DNA from: Candidatus Obscuribacterales bacterium
Lineage (GTDB): Bacteria > Cyanobacteriota > Vampirovibrionia > Obscuribacterales > Obscuribacteraceae
Direction: 5' to 3'
Assembly (NCBI GenBank): GCA_020050835.1
Contig: JAGVKB010000154.1
Span: 124,001-188,000 of the forward strand
Length of the DNA stretch: 64,000 bases
Part shown: piece by piece, positions 33,617-41,599 of the stretch
How positions within the stretch are numbered: position 1 is the stretch's first letter
Layout of the letters: each line of letters starts with the position of its first letter
The notes under the pieces: generated by a model
What the model was told of the DNA's origin: nothing
The model's input: the letters and a program-made list of their open reading frames with translations, nothing else
The model's database searches: none
Made by a program: the position numbers and the translations under genes

Positions 33617-33645
33617 GATTCTATCTTCATATGTAAGGACTCTAA
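33617..33645 (-). promoter_or_regulatory. Possible promoter of the heptose-type operon
   Basis: On the minus strand TTTAGA (33645-33640), a 17-nt spacer, then TAGAAT (33622-33617), about 155 nt upstream of the SDR start at 33462. The surrounding 295-nt gap (33463-33757) is A/T-rich and holds no gene. The -35 is weak. Confidence 0.4.
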
Positions 33646-33757
33646 AAGTTCGCACCAGCGGCGAGCTAATTTTATTTTTATGGACAACTTGATAACGATT
33701 GTAAAGCCGACCACATCTGCTGCTGATGCGGTTCAAGCATCGGCTTCCTTTGCAGCG

Positions 33758-34858
33758 TCAGCGCTTTCCGACCGAACCAAGCGATGAGATTGCCGTCCTG
33801 GCCAGCGCTGCCAGCCGCGGAGATTTGACAGCCTGCAACAAACGCCAGGACCGGCTGCGCTGTATGTCGCGCAACAGCTCTTCATTGGCGAATCTTTCTC
33901 GGTCGCATTCCGCCTGCCAGGCAGCAGCCTGCATCTGCGCCGCTTCCAATTGATAAAGCGCCTGAAACGCCAACTCTCTGTAATCAGTCAGAAGCTCATC
34001 GCTGTCATTCCGGGCGACTGCGATGGAAGCGATCTCGCGACCGACCACGCCCTCTTCTCGGACGAGCGTATGTACGTAGTGCGCACTGAATTCGACAGTG
34101 CGTCTCACGAACTCCTGTTCATCAATTCCGAGGCCAGAGAGTCTGTCCCTGTAGATTCTTCCCAGTCGAAACATATCCAAGGTGCACAGGAGAGTTCGCA
34201 TGTTCTTGTTGGTTGCGCTACCGCGATGGTGCCGAAACTGGCAAAGCGGTTCATTGATAAATGCGTAATCGCCACGCTCCAAAATCCTTAACCAATACTC
34301 GAGGTCGCCTAGATGATGGAAGGATTCATCGAAACCGTTTCCGATCGCATCGGACGGAAACATCACCGCACTCGGCTCTCCGATCCAGTTGTAGAGCTTG
34401 ACTAGACAACCATCAATCACGTCCCGGCCGGCGATCAGCCGGCTGGAATCCAACTGTTTGGTGACCTTTTCGCTTTCACCGCGTTCGTTGATCTCGAGAC
34501 GGGCGGTGCCGACTAAGTTTACCGCCGGCGAAGAAGCGAACGCCTCAAGCGCTCGCTCGAGCATTTTCGGCGCCAGAAGGTCATCTTGAGCGAAAAGTTT
34601 GACATACTTTCCGGAAGCCCTCCGCATCGCGGCATTGTAATTCGCAAAAAGCCCCAGGTTGACCGGATTTGACCAAACGACAATCCGGCTGTCCTTTTCG
34701 GCATATGACCGCGCAATGTCCAGCGAACTATCTTGAGACTGATCGTCAGCGATCAGCAACTCGAAGTCGCTAAAAGTTTGAGCCCGGGCGCTCTCGATCG
34801 CCTCGGCCAAGAATCTTTCGCCGTTGTAGACCGGCAGGCAGATGGACACAGTCGGCAC
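33758..34858 (-). CDS. Family 2 glycosyltransferase
   Basis: 366 residues from a GTG at 34858 with TGAGGA 8-9 nt upstream; a TTG at 34873 would add five residues. GT-A motifs: TVSICLPVYNGERF, LIADDQSQDSS and the metal motif LFAQDDLLAPKML, then HLGDLEYWLRI carrying the catalytic-base acidic pair. The C-terminal 100 residues are helical with an RSWRLLQAVKSP-like tail, common in GT2 enzymes of rhamnan/O-antigen clusters. Soluble cytosolic enzyme. Divergent from the LRR gene and separated from the operon at 32449 by about 300 nt, so a separate unit. Confidence 0.87.
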   Translation of the reverse strand: MPTVSICLPVYNGERFLAEAIESARAQTFSDFELLIADDQSQDSSLDIARSYAEKDSRIVVWSNPVNLGLFANYNAAMRRASGKYVKLFAQDDLLAPKMLERALEAFASSPAVNLVGTARLEINERGESEKVTKQLDSSRLIAGRDVIDGCLVKLYNWIGEPSAVMFPSDAIGNGFDESFHHLGDLEYWLRILERGDYAFINEPLCQFRHHRGSATNKNMRTLLCTLDMFRLGRIYRDRLSGLGIDEQEFVRRTVEFSAHYVHTLVREEGVVGREIASIAVARNDSDELLTDYRELAFQALYQLEAAQMQAAAWQAECDRERFANEELLRDIQRSRSWRLLQAVKSPRLAALARTAISSLGSVGKR

Positions 34859-34951
34859 AACTGAATTCCTCAAGACTTCTAAAGCATATACATTTTAAGC
34901 TGGGTTATCATTAGCTGGATCTGTTCAGATGATAAGTGACGGTCAGACAAA

Positions 34952-36106
34952 TTGGATCTATTTAAGCCCGCCCAACCTCAAAGCCAAAGACTGCTCGAAT
35001 TTCCGCCCCATCAAAACTTAGGGCGGCTCTACTATTCGACCGCTCGCGGCTATGCCTTCCTGGACTATGCAATTGGTACAATTTCTGTCCCAAACGGACT
35101 GTCGCTGGTACTGCGCGTCGACTCTCACGTGTCAACGCTGTCGCCGCTGAGCAGTATCCAACCAGATGCCTTCGACTTACTATCGCTGGCACACACGAAT
35201 CTAAGCAATGACGAGCTGCGTCACCTCTCCAATCTAACCGGTCTCAAAGCGCTATTGCTCGATTACACGAGGTTGACCGGTCAAGGGCTGAAATGGCTTC
35301 AGAACATCACACCGTATTTCCTGAGCAGCCGGATGACTCTCTTTTCGGACGAAGGAATGAAGCTACTACCGGCCCTGTCGTCGCTGACATGCTTAGACCT
35401 TTCTGATTCCAGGATTACCGATCTCGGCATGGCCAATCTGGCTGACTTGAAGCACATTGACAGCCTCTCGCTATGGGAAAATCGCATCTCCAGCAAAGCG
35501 GCATTAACGCTGGGTTCAATGAAATCTCTGAAAACGCTCTGCCTGGGCGGTACCATATTTGGTGACGAAGGAGCAAGTTGCCTGCAATCGCTCGATCTGC
35601 TAACCACACTTGAACTGCCGAGAACGGCTATCACCGACAAAGCGCTCGGGCCGCTGGCACTCATCCCAAACCTCGCAGAGCTGGGACTTTCCAGCAATAG
35701 AATTTCAGACGGGGGGATACGTGCGCTTTTAAAATGCCGCACCTTGCGCAAGATTACGCTCGCCCGCACGGCCGTCACGGACGAAGCAATGTTTTATCTG
35801 ACCGAGCTTCCGGCTTTGGAAGAGCTGGACCTGTCGAGCACTGAGCTTACGGACCGGTGCATACCGAGCATTTGCAACATGCCGTCCCTAAAACGAATCA
35901 CACTTCATGAGACAAAGATAAGCCCGGCGGCAGCCGAGAGGCTGCAGCAGCAATGCCCGGCCCTGACAGTTAGCTGGATGCCGTTGATTCGCTCAGCAGT
36001 ACCGCCGCAGCTAGCCGGCACTCCGCTCAATCTGCCTAATTGCGCTGAACCGGAAAGCGTGCGAGCCGCCGATTCTAAAAATGAACCAATCGGAGTTTCA
36101 GCCTGA
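34952..36106 (+). CDS. Leucine-rich-repeat protein (ribonuclease-inhibitor-like repeats)
   Basis: 384 residues from a TTG at 34952; no earlier or better start and no clear ribosome binding site, so the start is weakly supported. Residues about 75-345 consist of about eleven LRRs of 24 residues with the pattern LxxLxLxxTxITDxGLxxL (for example LDLSDSRITDLGMANLA). No signal peptide or membrane helix is evident, so the protein is probably cytosolic. Repeats of this kind bind proteins; many are found in planctomycete-like and cyanobacterial-relative genomes. It is the only gene in the window without an obvious sugar role. It might scaffold the enzymes or be a regulator, but no function can be assigned. 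Confidence 0.75.
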   Translation: MDLFKPAQPQSQRLLEFPPHQNLGRLYYSTARGYAFLDYAIGTISVPNGLSLVLRVDSHVSTLSPLSSIQPDAFDLLSLAHTNLSNDELRHLSNLTGLKALLLDYTRLTGQGLKWLQNITPYFLSSRMTLFSDEGMKLLPALSSLTCLDLSDSRITDLGMANLADLKHIDSLSLWENRISSKAALTLGSMKSLKTLCLGGTIFGDEGASCLQSLDLLTTLELPRTAITDKALGPLALIPNLAELGLSSNRISDGGIRALLKCRTLRKITLARTAVTDEAMFYLTELPALEELDLSSTELTDRCIPSICNMPSLKRITLHETKISPAAAERLQQQCPALTVSWMPLIRSAVPPQLAGTPLNLPNCAEPESVRAADSKNEPIGVSA

Positions 36107-36126
36107 GCGATTTTTCGGGTTTTTAT
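36101..36126 (+). terminator. Weak hairpin with T-rich tail after the LRR gene
   Basis: CCTGA and TCGGG can pair (one G-T) around the stop codon, and TTTTTATTAT follows. It could end the LRR transcript before the transketolase operon, but the stem is only 5 bp. Confidence 0.3.
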
Positions 36127-36177
36127 TATCTATTAGATGATAAACTCTCGACGATTGAGACGGGCAGAGGGTAAGCC

Positions 36178-37074
36178 ATGGAACTCGGATTGACCGCCGG
36201 CACTCGCGAGAGTGCACCGGTTTTTGAGCATTGCGGGCTCAACCGGCTGGGCATTGCTCCTACAGATGCGGAGTACGACGCGCTTTGCCGCCGGATTCGA
36301 GGCAAGGTGCTGGAGCTTTCACACCGCGCTAAGACTCCGCATCTCGCCTCGGCGTTCTCCTGCGTGGAGCTCGTTGCAGTTTTGCTGGGAAGCATCGTTA
36401 AGATGTCGCCGGACAACCCATACGATCCGAATCGCGACCGGTTTGTCTTCAGTAAAGGCCACGCTGCTACAACTCTCTACACGACTCTTTCGACCTTCGG
36501 CTTCTTCCCCGAATCAGTGCTGGACACCTTCGGCACCGCCGGCAGTACACTAGCCGAACAACCGAGCCCACGCTGCCAGCCCGGCGTAGAAGCTGCTACC
36601 GGGTCACTCGGGCACGGGCTGTCGCTCGGCTTGGGAATGGCGCTTGCCAGCAAGATCAAGGAGCAATCGTTTCGAACATTCGTTTTGATGAGCGATGGCG
36701 AGTGCAATGAGGGCTCGGTCTGGGAAGCAGCGATGTTGGCTCCGGCCCAACGTCTGGACAATCTGGTGGCAATTATCGACTTCAACAAATGGCAGGCAAC
36801 CGGTCGAAGCCAGGAGGTTATGGCCCTTTCTCCGCTCAAGCAGAAATGGGAAGCGTTCGGTTGGAGCGCCTACGAAATAGACGGCCATAACACACAGGAG
36901 ATCTTGTCGGTTTTAAGCAAAGTTCCGGACGGATCGGGACGCCCCGTGGCAGTAGTGGCCAACACTGTCAAGGGCAAGGGCGTCTCATTCATGGAAGACG
37001 ACAACAATTGGCACTACCGAATTCCCTCTGAAGAGGAGCTGCTCGCCGCTCGCAAGGAGCTTGGATTGATATGA
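36178..37074 (+). CDS. Transketolase, N-terminal (TPP-binding) subunit
   Basis: 298 residues, about half a full transketolase, which matches two-subunit transketolases. The TPP/Mg site is SDGECNEGSVWEAAM (GDG...NE pattern, D and N ligands) near residue 175-190, preceded by the His-containing FSKGHAATTLY and LGHGLSLGLGMA. The N-terminus has an extra 20 residues before the conserved start. Site AGAGGG precedes the ATG. Acts with the next gene product to transfer a two-carbon ketol group between phosphosugars or, in biosynthetic clusters, onto an activated aldehyde sugar. Not the housekeeping enzyme: it is inside a glycan operon and coupled by ATGA overlap to its partner. Confidence 0.9.
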   Translation: MELGLTAGTRESAPVFEHCGLNRLGIAPTDAEYDALCRRIRGKVLELSHRAKTPHLASAFSCVELVAVLLGSIVKMSPDNPYDPNRDRFVFSKGHAATTLYTTLSTFGFFPESVLDTFGTAGSTLAEQPSPRCQPGVEAATGSLGHGLSLGLGMALASKIKEQSFRTFVLMSDGECNEGSVWEAAMLAPAQRLDNLVAIIDFNKWQATGRSQEVMALSPLKQKWEAFGWSAYEIDGHNTQEILSVLSKVPDGSGRPVAVVANTVKGKGVSFMEDDNNWHYRIPSEEELLAARKELGLI

Positions 37075-38006
37075 GAAATGCTTTTGCCTCTGAGCTGACA
37101 ACAATTGCCGGACAAAACAAAGATGTCGTTCTTTTATCCGGTGACATCGGAAACAAGCTCTTCGATAAGTTTAAAGAAGCAGCGCCCAAGCGATTCTTCA
37201 ATTGCGGTGTGGCGGAAGCAAATATGATTAGCGCCGCCGCCGGGATGGCGATGTGCGGTTTGCGACCGGTCGCTTATACGATTACACCATTCATCACCTC
37301 CCGCTGCTACGAACAGATCAAGATCGATCTTTGCTATCACAACGTGCCGGTGGTGGTGGTCGGAGTCGGAGCTGGACTCAGCTACGCATCGCTGGGAGCG
37401 ACTCATCAGTCCTGCGAAGACATCGCCATTTTGCGAGTGCTTCCTCACATGACGGTCATCTGCCCCGGTGATGCTCACGAGGTGCGCTCAGCGCTGCGTG
37501 AAGCGCTCAAGATCGATGGACCTGTCTATATCAGGCTCGGCAAGAAAGGTGAACCGCTCGTTCATCCCTGCCAGCCGGAGTTCAAAGTCGGACGAGGCAT
37601 TGTCGTCAAAGAAGGATCCGATGTCTGCATTTTGAGCACCGGCAATATGTTGCCGACCGCTGTAGAATGCGGAGAAGAGCTTACACGGCGACAGATTTCA
37701 ACCAGAGTGGTCAGTTTGCATACGGTCAAGCCTCTCGATGAGCAGCTTCTCGCCGAGGCGTTTTCCAGCTACTCGCTGGTGGTTACGCTGGAAGAACATT
37801 CACTGGCTGGTGGACTGGGAGGCAGCATCGCCGAATGGCAAAGCGACAGAATCGGTTTGAAGGCCCGGCTCTTACGGTTTGGAACTGCTGACGCGTATCT
37901 GCATGAATCCGGCAACCAGAAGTATGTCCGACAGCATTTCGGTCTAACCAGCGACAGCATCGTGGCACGCATTGCAGAGACTCTTTCGGAGCAAGCGGGA
38001 AGATAG
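37071..38006 (+). CDS. Transketolase, C-terminal subunit
   Basis: 311 residues, partner of the preceding gene (ATGA overlap). Pyrimidine-binding domain: FNCGVAEANMISAAAGMA contains the catalytic Glu that activates TPP. Then GAGLSYASLGATHQSCEDIAI is the characteristic substrate-loop, and the C-terminal domain follows from about residue 180 (VCILSTGNML, VVTLEEHSLAGGLG). The two halves together equal one transketolase active site at the subunit interface. One nt separates its stop from the dehydrogenase ATG. Confidence 0.9.
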   Translation: MRNAFASELTTIAGQNKDVVLLSGDIGNKLFDKFKEAAPKRFFNCGVAEANMISAAAGMAMCGLRPVAYTITPFITSRCYEQIKIDLCYHNVPVVVVGVGAGLSYASLGATHQSCEDIAILRVLPHMTVICPGDAHEVRSALREALKIDGPVYIRLGKKGEPLVHPCQPEFKVGRGIVVKEGSDVCILSTGNMLPTAVECGEELTRRQISTRVVSLHTVKPLDEQLLAEAFSSYSLVVTLEEHSLAGGLGGSIAEWQSDRIGLKARLLRFGTADAYLHESGNQKYVRQHFGLTSDSIVARIAETLSEQAGR

Positions 38007-38007
38007 C

Positions 38008-39048
38008 ATGAAAACACTGGCAGCAATTCTCGTTGAAACAGGCAAGCCGCTAGTTTTACAAGAGATCGAAATCCCTCAGCTCAAACCCGGGCAAGTATTG
38101 GTCGAGATCAAAACCAGCGGTGTCTGTCACACGCAGGTCTCCGAATGTCGCGGTCATCGGGGCAAAGATGCCTATCTACCGCACTGTCTCGGACACGAGG
38201 GCAGCGGTGTCGTACTGGAGGCCGGAGCGGGAGTGACGAGAGTTAAGTCCGGCGACCGAGTTCTGCTCTCCTGGATGAAAGGCGCCGGAGCAGATGTTCC
38301 TGGCACCGTTTATCAGTCCACGCTCGGCAACGTCAACGCCGGCGGCATCACCACATTTAGTCAGCACGCAATCGTCAGCGAGAACAGACTGACCGTCCTT
38401 CCTTCCCGAATTGCTTTTAGCGAAGCAGCGATTCTCGGCTGCGCTGTTCCAACCGGGATTGGCGCTGTGATGAACACCGCCCAAGCCAAGCCCGGGCAGT
38501 CGGCCGTTGTATTCGGCGTCGGCGGCATCGGACTCTGCGCAGTTGCCGGGGCTGTAATTGCAGGCTTAAGTCCGGTCGTAGCTGTCGACTTAAAACGCGA
38601 GAAGCTAGAAACGGCAAGACTGCTTGGAGCGACTCACGGCATCGAAGCGAACGGAAATGATGTTGTAGCAGCGCTCAAAGACATTGTCAAAGGTGGATTC
38701 GACATTGCAATTGAAGCGAGCGGGCGCCCGCAGGCGATGGTCCAAGCGCTGCAAGCAGTGCGCAATCAGGGCGGCGTAGCGGTCATACTGGGAAATGCTC
38801 GTTTTGGTGAATCGCTGAGCATCGACCCGCGCGAACTCAATAACGGCAAACAGCTTAGAGGCAGCTGGGGCGGTGACAATCAGCCGGAACGAGATTTCCC
38901 TCGCTACTTCGATTATCTGGAAGGCGGCAAGCTGAACGTCGAACCGCTGTTGTCCAAGACCTACAGCTTGACCGAGATCAATCAAGCGATTGATGACCTC
39001 GAGAGCGGCAAGGCGGTAAGACCAATAATCGAGATGTCGCAAGGATGA
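38008..39048 (+). CDS. Zinc-dependent alcohol dehydrogenase (MDR family)
   Basis: 346 residues from the ATG at 38008, 1 nt after the transketolase stop; an earlier in-frame start (37972) overlaps it. Catalytic zinc ligands: Cys of SGVCHTQ, His-Glu of LGHEGSG, as in zinc ADHs. The four-Cys structural zinc loop is missing (the region reads SWMKGAGADVPGTVY). Rossmann motif VVFGVGGIGLCAVAGA at about 165-180 and VDLKREKLETA acidic end of beta-2 indicate NAD(H). A role in reducing the ketose made by the transketolase to an alditol or alcohol, in the way TarJ reduces ribulose 5-phosphate, is plausible but not shown. Confidence 0.87.
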   Translation: MKTLAAILVETGKPLVLQEIEIPQLKPGQVLVEIKTSGVCHTQVSECRGHRGKDAYLPHCLGHEGSGVVLEAGAGVTRVKSGDRVLLSWMKGAGADVPGTVYQSTLGNVNAGGITTFSQHAIVSENRLTVLPSRIAFSEAAILGCAVPTGIGAVMNTAQAKPGQSAVVFGVGGIGLCAVAGAVIAGLSPVVAVDLKREKLETARLLGATHGIEANGNDVVAALKDIVKGGFDIAIEASGRPQAMVQALQAVRNQGGVAVILGNARFGESLSIDPRELNNGKQLRGSWGGDNQPERDFPRYFDYLEGGKLNVEPLLSKTYSLTEINQAIDDLESGKAVRPIIEMSQG

Positions 39049-39662
39049 TCGTCGGCATAGACTTTGATAATACGATCGTTAGCTACGATCAGATCTTTCA
39101 CACAGAGTCTCTGGAGCGCGGTCTGATTTCACTGGATGTTCCGGCACGCAAGGATGCCATAAGAGATTATCTTCGCAAAGCTGCCAAGGAAGATCTTTGG
39201 ACCGAGCTTCAAGGGTATGTTTATGGACCTGGAATCGGCGGAGCTCTGCCATTTCCAGGAGTACTCTCCTTCTTCGAGCACTGCCGTGCGGCCGGAATCA
39301 AGACTTACATAATCAGTCACAAAACAAAACTCCCCTACGCCGGGCCAAGATACGATCTGCATGCGAGCGCGCTGGGCTGGCTGTCAGCGAACAATTTTTT
39401 AGATTCAGCCAGCACCGGTCTTGAAATAGCCGATGTGTTCTTCGCAGCCACTAAGCAAGAGAAGGTTCAGCTAATTCAAAGGAACCATTGCTCCTACTTC
39501 ATTGATGATCTGCCGGAATTTCTCCAGGAGATTGCTGCATCGAATGGCATTGAAAGAGTTCTCTTCGATCCCAATAATGTCCATCTCGACGAAGAACGAT
39601 TCGTCCGGCTGACTTCCTGGAGAGCAGTTGCGGATTTAATTGTGGGGGAATTGGTGCAATGA
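39045..39662 (+). CDS. HAD-superfamily hydrolase (phosphatase-like)
   Basis: 205 residues, translationally coupled on both sides (ATGA overlap at each end). HAD motif I is GIDFDNTIVSYD (nucleophile first Asp), motif II the Ser in IISHKTK, motif III the Lys in AATKQEKVQLI and motif IV FIDDLPEFL (Asp-Asp). The 60-residue cap between motif I and II is helical. Most such enzymes remove phosphate from sugar phosphates. In this operon it could act on a transketolase product, or supply the missing GmhB-type step of the heptose operon. Its coupling to a kinase gene just downstream suggests the two act on the same or successive intermediates. Confidence 0.82.
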   Translation: MIVGIDFDNTIVSYDQIFHTESLERGLISLDVPARKDAIRDYLRKAAKEDLWTELQGYVYGPGIGGALPFPGVLSFFEHCRAAGIKTYIISHKTKLPYAGPRYDLHASALGWLSANNFLDSASTGLEIADVFFAATKQEKVQLIQRNHCSYFIDDLPEFLQEIAASNGIERVLFDPNNVHLDEERFVRLTSWRAVADLIVGELVQ

Positions 39663-40711
39663 CGGACGCTTCTCTGCGGGAGACGTCATGGAAATTGCTC
39701 GCCAAAGAGGGGTTCGCTAAGGACTTCACTGTCGAGCTGTTAAAAGGCGGAAAGAACAATCGCGTCTACCGCGTGGCCTCCAGCGAGAAGGTCGCCTTGC
39801 TCAAAGCATACTTTCGCCATCCAGGCGATCCAAGAGATCGTTTCAGCACTGAGTTCAACTTCTCTTTATTTGCCTGGTCAAACGGACTTAGCTGCATTCC
39901 AAAACCGTTGCACGGTTGTCAGGAATCAGGCTTGGCATTATATGAATTCGTTGACGGAGAGAAACTAACTGCAAGCAAGCTATCAGCAGATGCAGTGCGG
40001 GCCGCCCGGGGCTTCTTCAAAGAGTTGAACAGTCACCGCTTAAGTCCACAAGCGACCGAACTTCAGCCGGCATCTGAAGCGTGTTTCAGCCTTGCTTCGC
40101 ATATTCAGCTAGTTGACCAACGGGTAAGTCGGCTGCTGGCTGCGTCGAAACAGAGCGCTCTTAGCCCCGAGGCCGAGGAATTCGTACATTCCAAACTTGC
40201 CAAGACTTGGGCGCTGGTCTCTGCCAGCACCAGCAAGTTAATCCGACAACTCGACCTGCCTTACGCAGTTGAGCTTGCACCAGACAGCCGGAGACTATCT
40301 CCGTCCGACTTTGGCTTTCACAATGCGCTTCGCCGCTCATCGGGACAGATCTGCTTTCTCGACTTTGAGTATTCCGGATGGGACGACATCGCCAAGACAA
40401 CTTGCGACTTCTTCCTGCAACCGGCCGTTCCGGTGCCGGCAGAATTTTTCAATGATTTTGTCGAGGAATTGCTTGAAGATTTTGCAGACAGACATCTGGA
40501 GAGAGAGCGCATCCGAGTGCTGCTTCCTGTCTATCACGTGAAGTGGGCATGCATCCTCATGAACGACTTTCTTCCGGTCGGAGGGATACGCAGAGGCTTT
40601 TCGTTAGGATTGGAAGAAGACCAAGAGCGCAGAATTGAGCAGCTCCGGCTGGCAGAGGCGGTATTAAAACAGGTTGAATCAGCCGAAGAACGCTACTTTT
40701 GCCGGGCCTAA
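39659..40711 (+). CDS. Aminoglycoside-phosphotransferase (APH/choline-kinase) family kinase
   Basis: 350 residues, start inside the HAD stop (ATGA). Kinase features: glycine-rich GGKNNRVYRV (about 30-39), the Lys in ALLKAYF (about 50), hinge LYEFVDGEKL, a catalytic loop SPSDFGFHNA at about 214-223 in place of HGDxxxxN (Asp and Asn kept, first His replaced by Ser-Pro-Ser), and the metal motif FLDFEYSGWDD at about 234. Members phosphorylate small-molecule hydroxyls such as choline, aminoglycosides, homoserine, fructosamines or sugars. In this operon the substrate should be a small sugar or polyol made by the transketolase and dehydrogenase. The HGD-to-PSD change in the loop is unusual. Confidence 0.83.
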   Translation: MTDASLRETSWKLLAKEGFAKDFTVELLKGGKNNRVYRVASSEKVALLKAYFRHPGDPRDRFSTEFNFSLFAWSNGLSCIPKPLHGCQESGLALYEFVDGEKLTASKLSADAVRAARGFFKELNSHRLSPQATELQPASEACFSLASHIQLVDQRVSRLLAASKQSALSPEAEEFVHSKLAKTWALVSASTSKLIRQLDLPYAVELAPDSRRLSPSDFGFHNALRRSSGQICFLDFEYSGWDDIAKTTCDFFLQPAVPVPAEFFNDFVEELLEDFADRHLERERIRVLLPVYHVKWACILMNDFLPVGGIRRGFSLGLEEDQERRIEQLRLAEAVLKQVESAEERYFCRA

Positions 40712-40776
40712 TTAACCGCTCAACAAACATTCGAAGTAAGGTAATTTCGATTAGCAAGGAGAGTTATCAATCAGCC

Positions 40777-41439
40777 ATGGGACACATCGACTTCCTTTCC
40801 TCTGTTCACAAAAGCACCAAGCGCGATTATCTCGCTCGAGTAAACGAGTTTCCCAAAGCGCAAGCAGCAACGTTAGCCAAGAAATTCGACCTGGACTACT
40901 GGGACGGCAGCCGCCAGACCGGTTATGGTGGCTATAAATACGACGGTCGCTGGCGCTCAGTAGCCGAGGACATAGCCAAACATTACAACCTTAAGGCCGG
41001 CGACAGCGTGCTCGATGTCGGATGCGGCAAAGGCTTCTTGCTCTACGAGCTGGGACAGGCAGTGCCCGGACTAGAACTAGCTGGCATCGACATCTCGGAA
41101 TATGCAATCGAAAATGCCAAAGCGGAGGTGCGCGGCAATCTTAAGGTCGCGTCAGCAGCCAAGCTTCCTTACCCGGACAAGTCGTTCGATCTGATCATCT
41201 CAATCACCACGCTGCACAATCTCTATTGCTTCGATCTGTTCAAGGCGCTCAAAGAGATTGAGCGAGTCGGCAAGAAGAACAAGTACATCTGCGTCGAAGC
41301 CTACCGCAATGAAGAGGAGAAGGTAAACCTCCTTTATTGGCAGCTCACTTGCGAAATGTTCTGTACACCCGAAGAGTGGGACTGGTGGTTCGAACACACC
41401 GGTTACACCGGGGACTATTCGTACATCTACTTCGAGTGA
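40777..41439 (+). CDS. Class I SAM-dependent methyltransferase
   Basis: 220 residues from the ATG at 40777, with AAGGAGAG about 13 nt upstream; an open extension to 40699 overlaps the kinase gene and is not conserved-looking. SAM motifs: VLDVGCGKGFLLYELG (motif I), ELAGIDISEYAIENAK (acidic motif), KSFDLIISITTLHNL (motif IV). The N-terminal segment (YLARVNEFPKAQAATLAK) and Tyr-rich C-terminus resemble sugar or small-molecule methyltransferases. Only 65 nt behind the kinase gene, so probably the end of the operon starting at 36178. Confidence 0.86.
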   Translation: MGHIDFLSSVHKSTKRDYLARVNEFPKAQAATLAKKFDLDYWDGSRQTGYGGYKYDGRWRSVAEDIAKHYNLKAGDSVLDVGCGKGFLLYELGQAVPGLELAGIDISEYAIENAKAEVRGNLKVASAAKLPYPDKSFDLIISITTLHNLYCFDLFKALKEIERVGKKNKYICVEAYRNEEEKVNLLYWQLTCEMFCTPEEWDWWFEHTGYTGDYSYIYFE

Positions 41440-41512
41440 GCCTTTGCAGCACCATGAGAGTTTTATCACAGGAGCGGCTGGAGCTGACGTTGACACTTTA
41501 GGACTTTGCCGG

Positions 41513-41541
41513 TTGACGCTGTACTGAGGAAACGGTATAAC
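41513..41541 (+). promoter_or_regulatory. Sigma70-type promoter for the tandem methyltransferase
   Basis: TTGACG (41513-41518), a 17-nt spacer and TATAAC (41536-41541), about 58 nt before the ATG at 41600. This is the best classical promoter in the window and makes the tandem TylF gene a separate transcription unit in addition to any read-through. Confidence 0.7.
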
Positions 41542-41599
41542 TTGCCAGTTAAACTGGCGACTGCTGACAGCGACATAATTTACGACGAGTTCAACGCGA

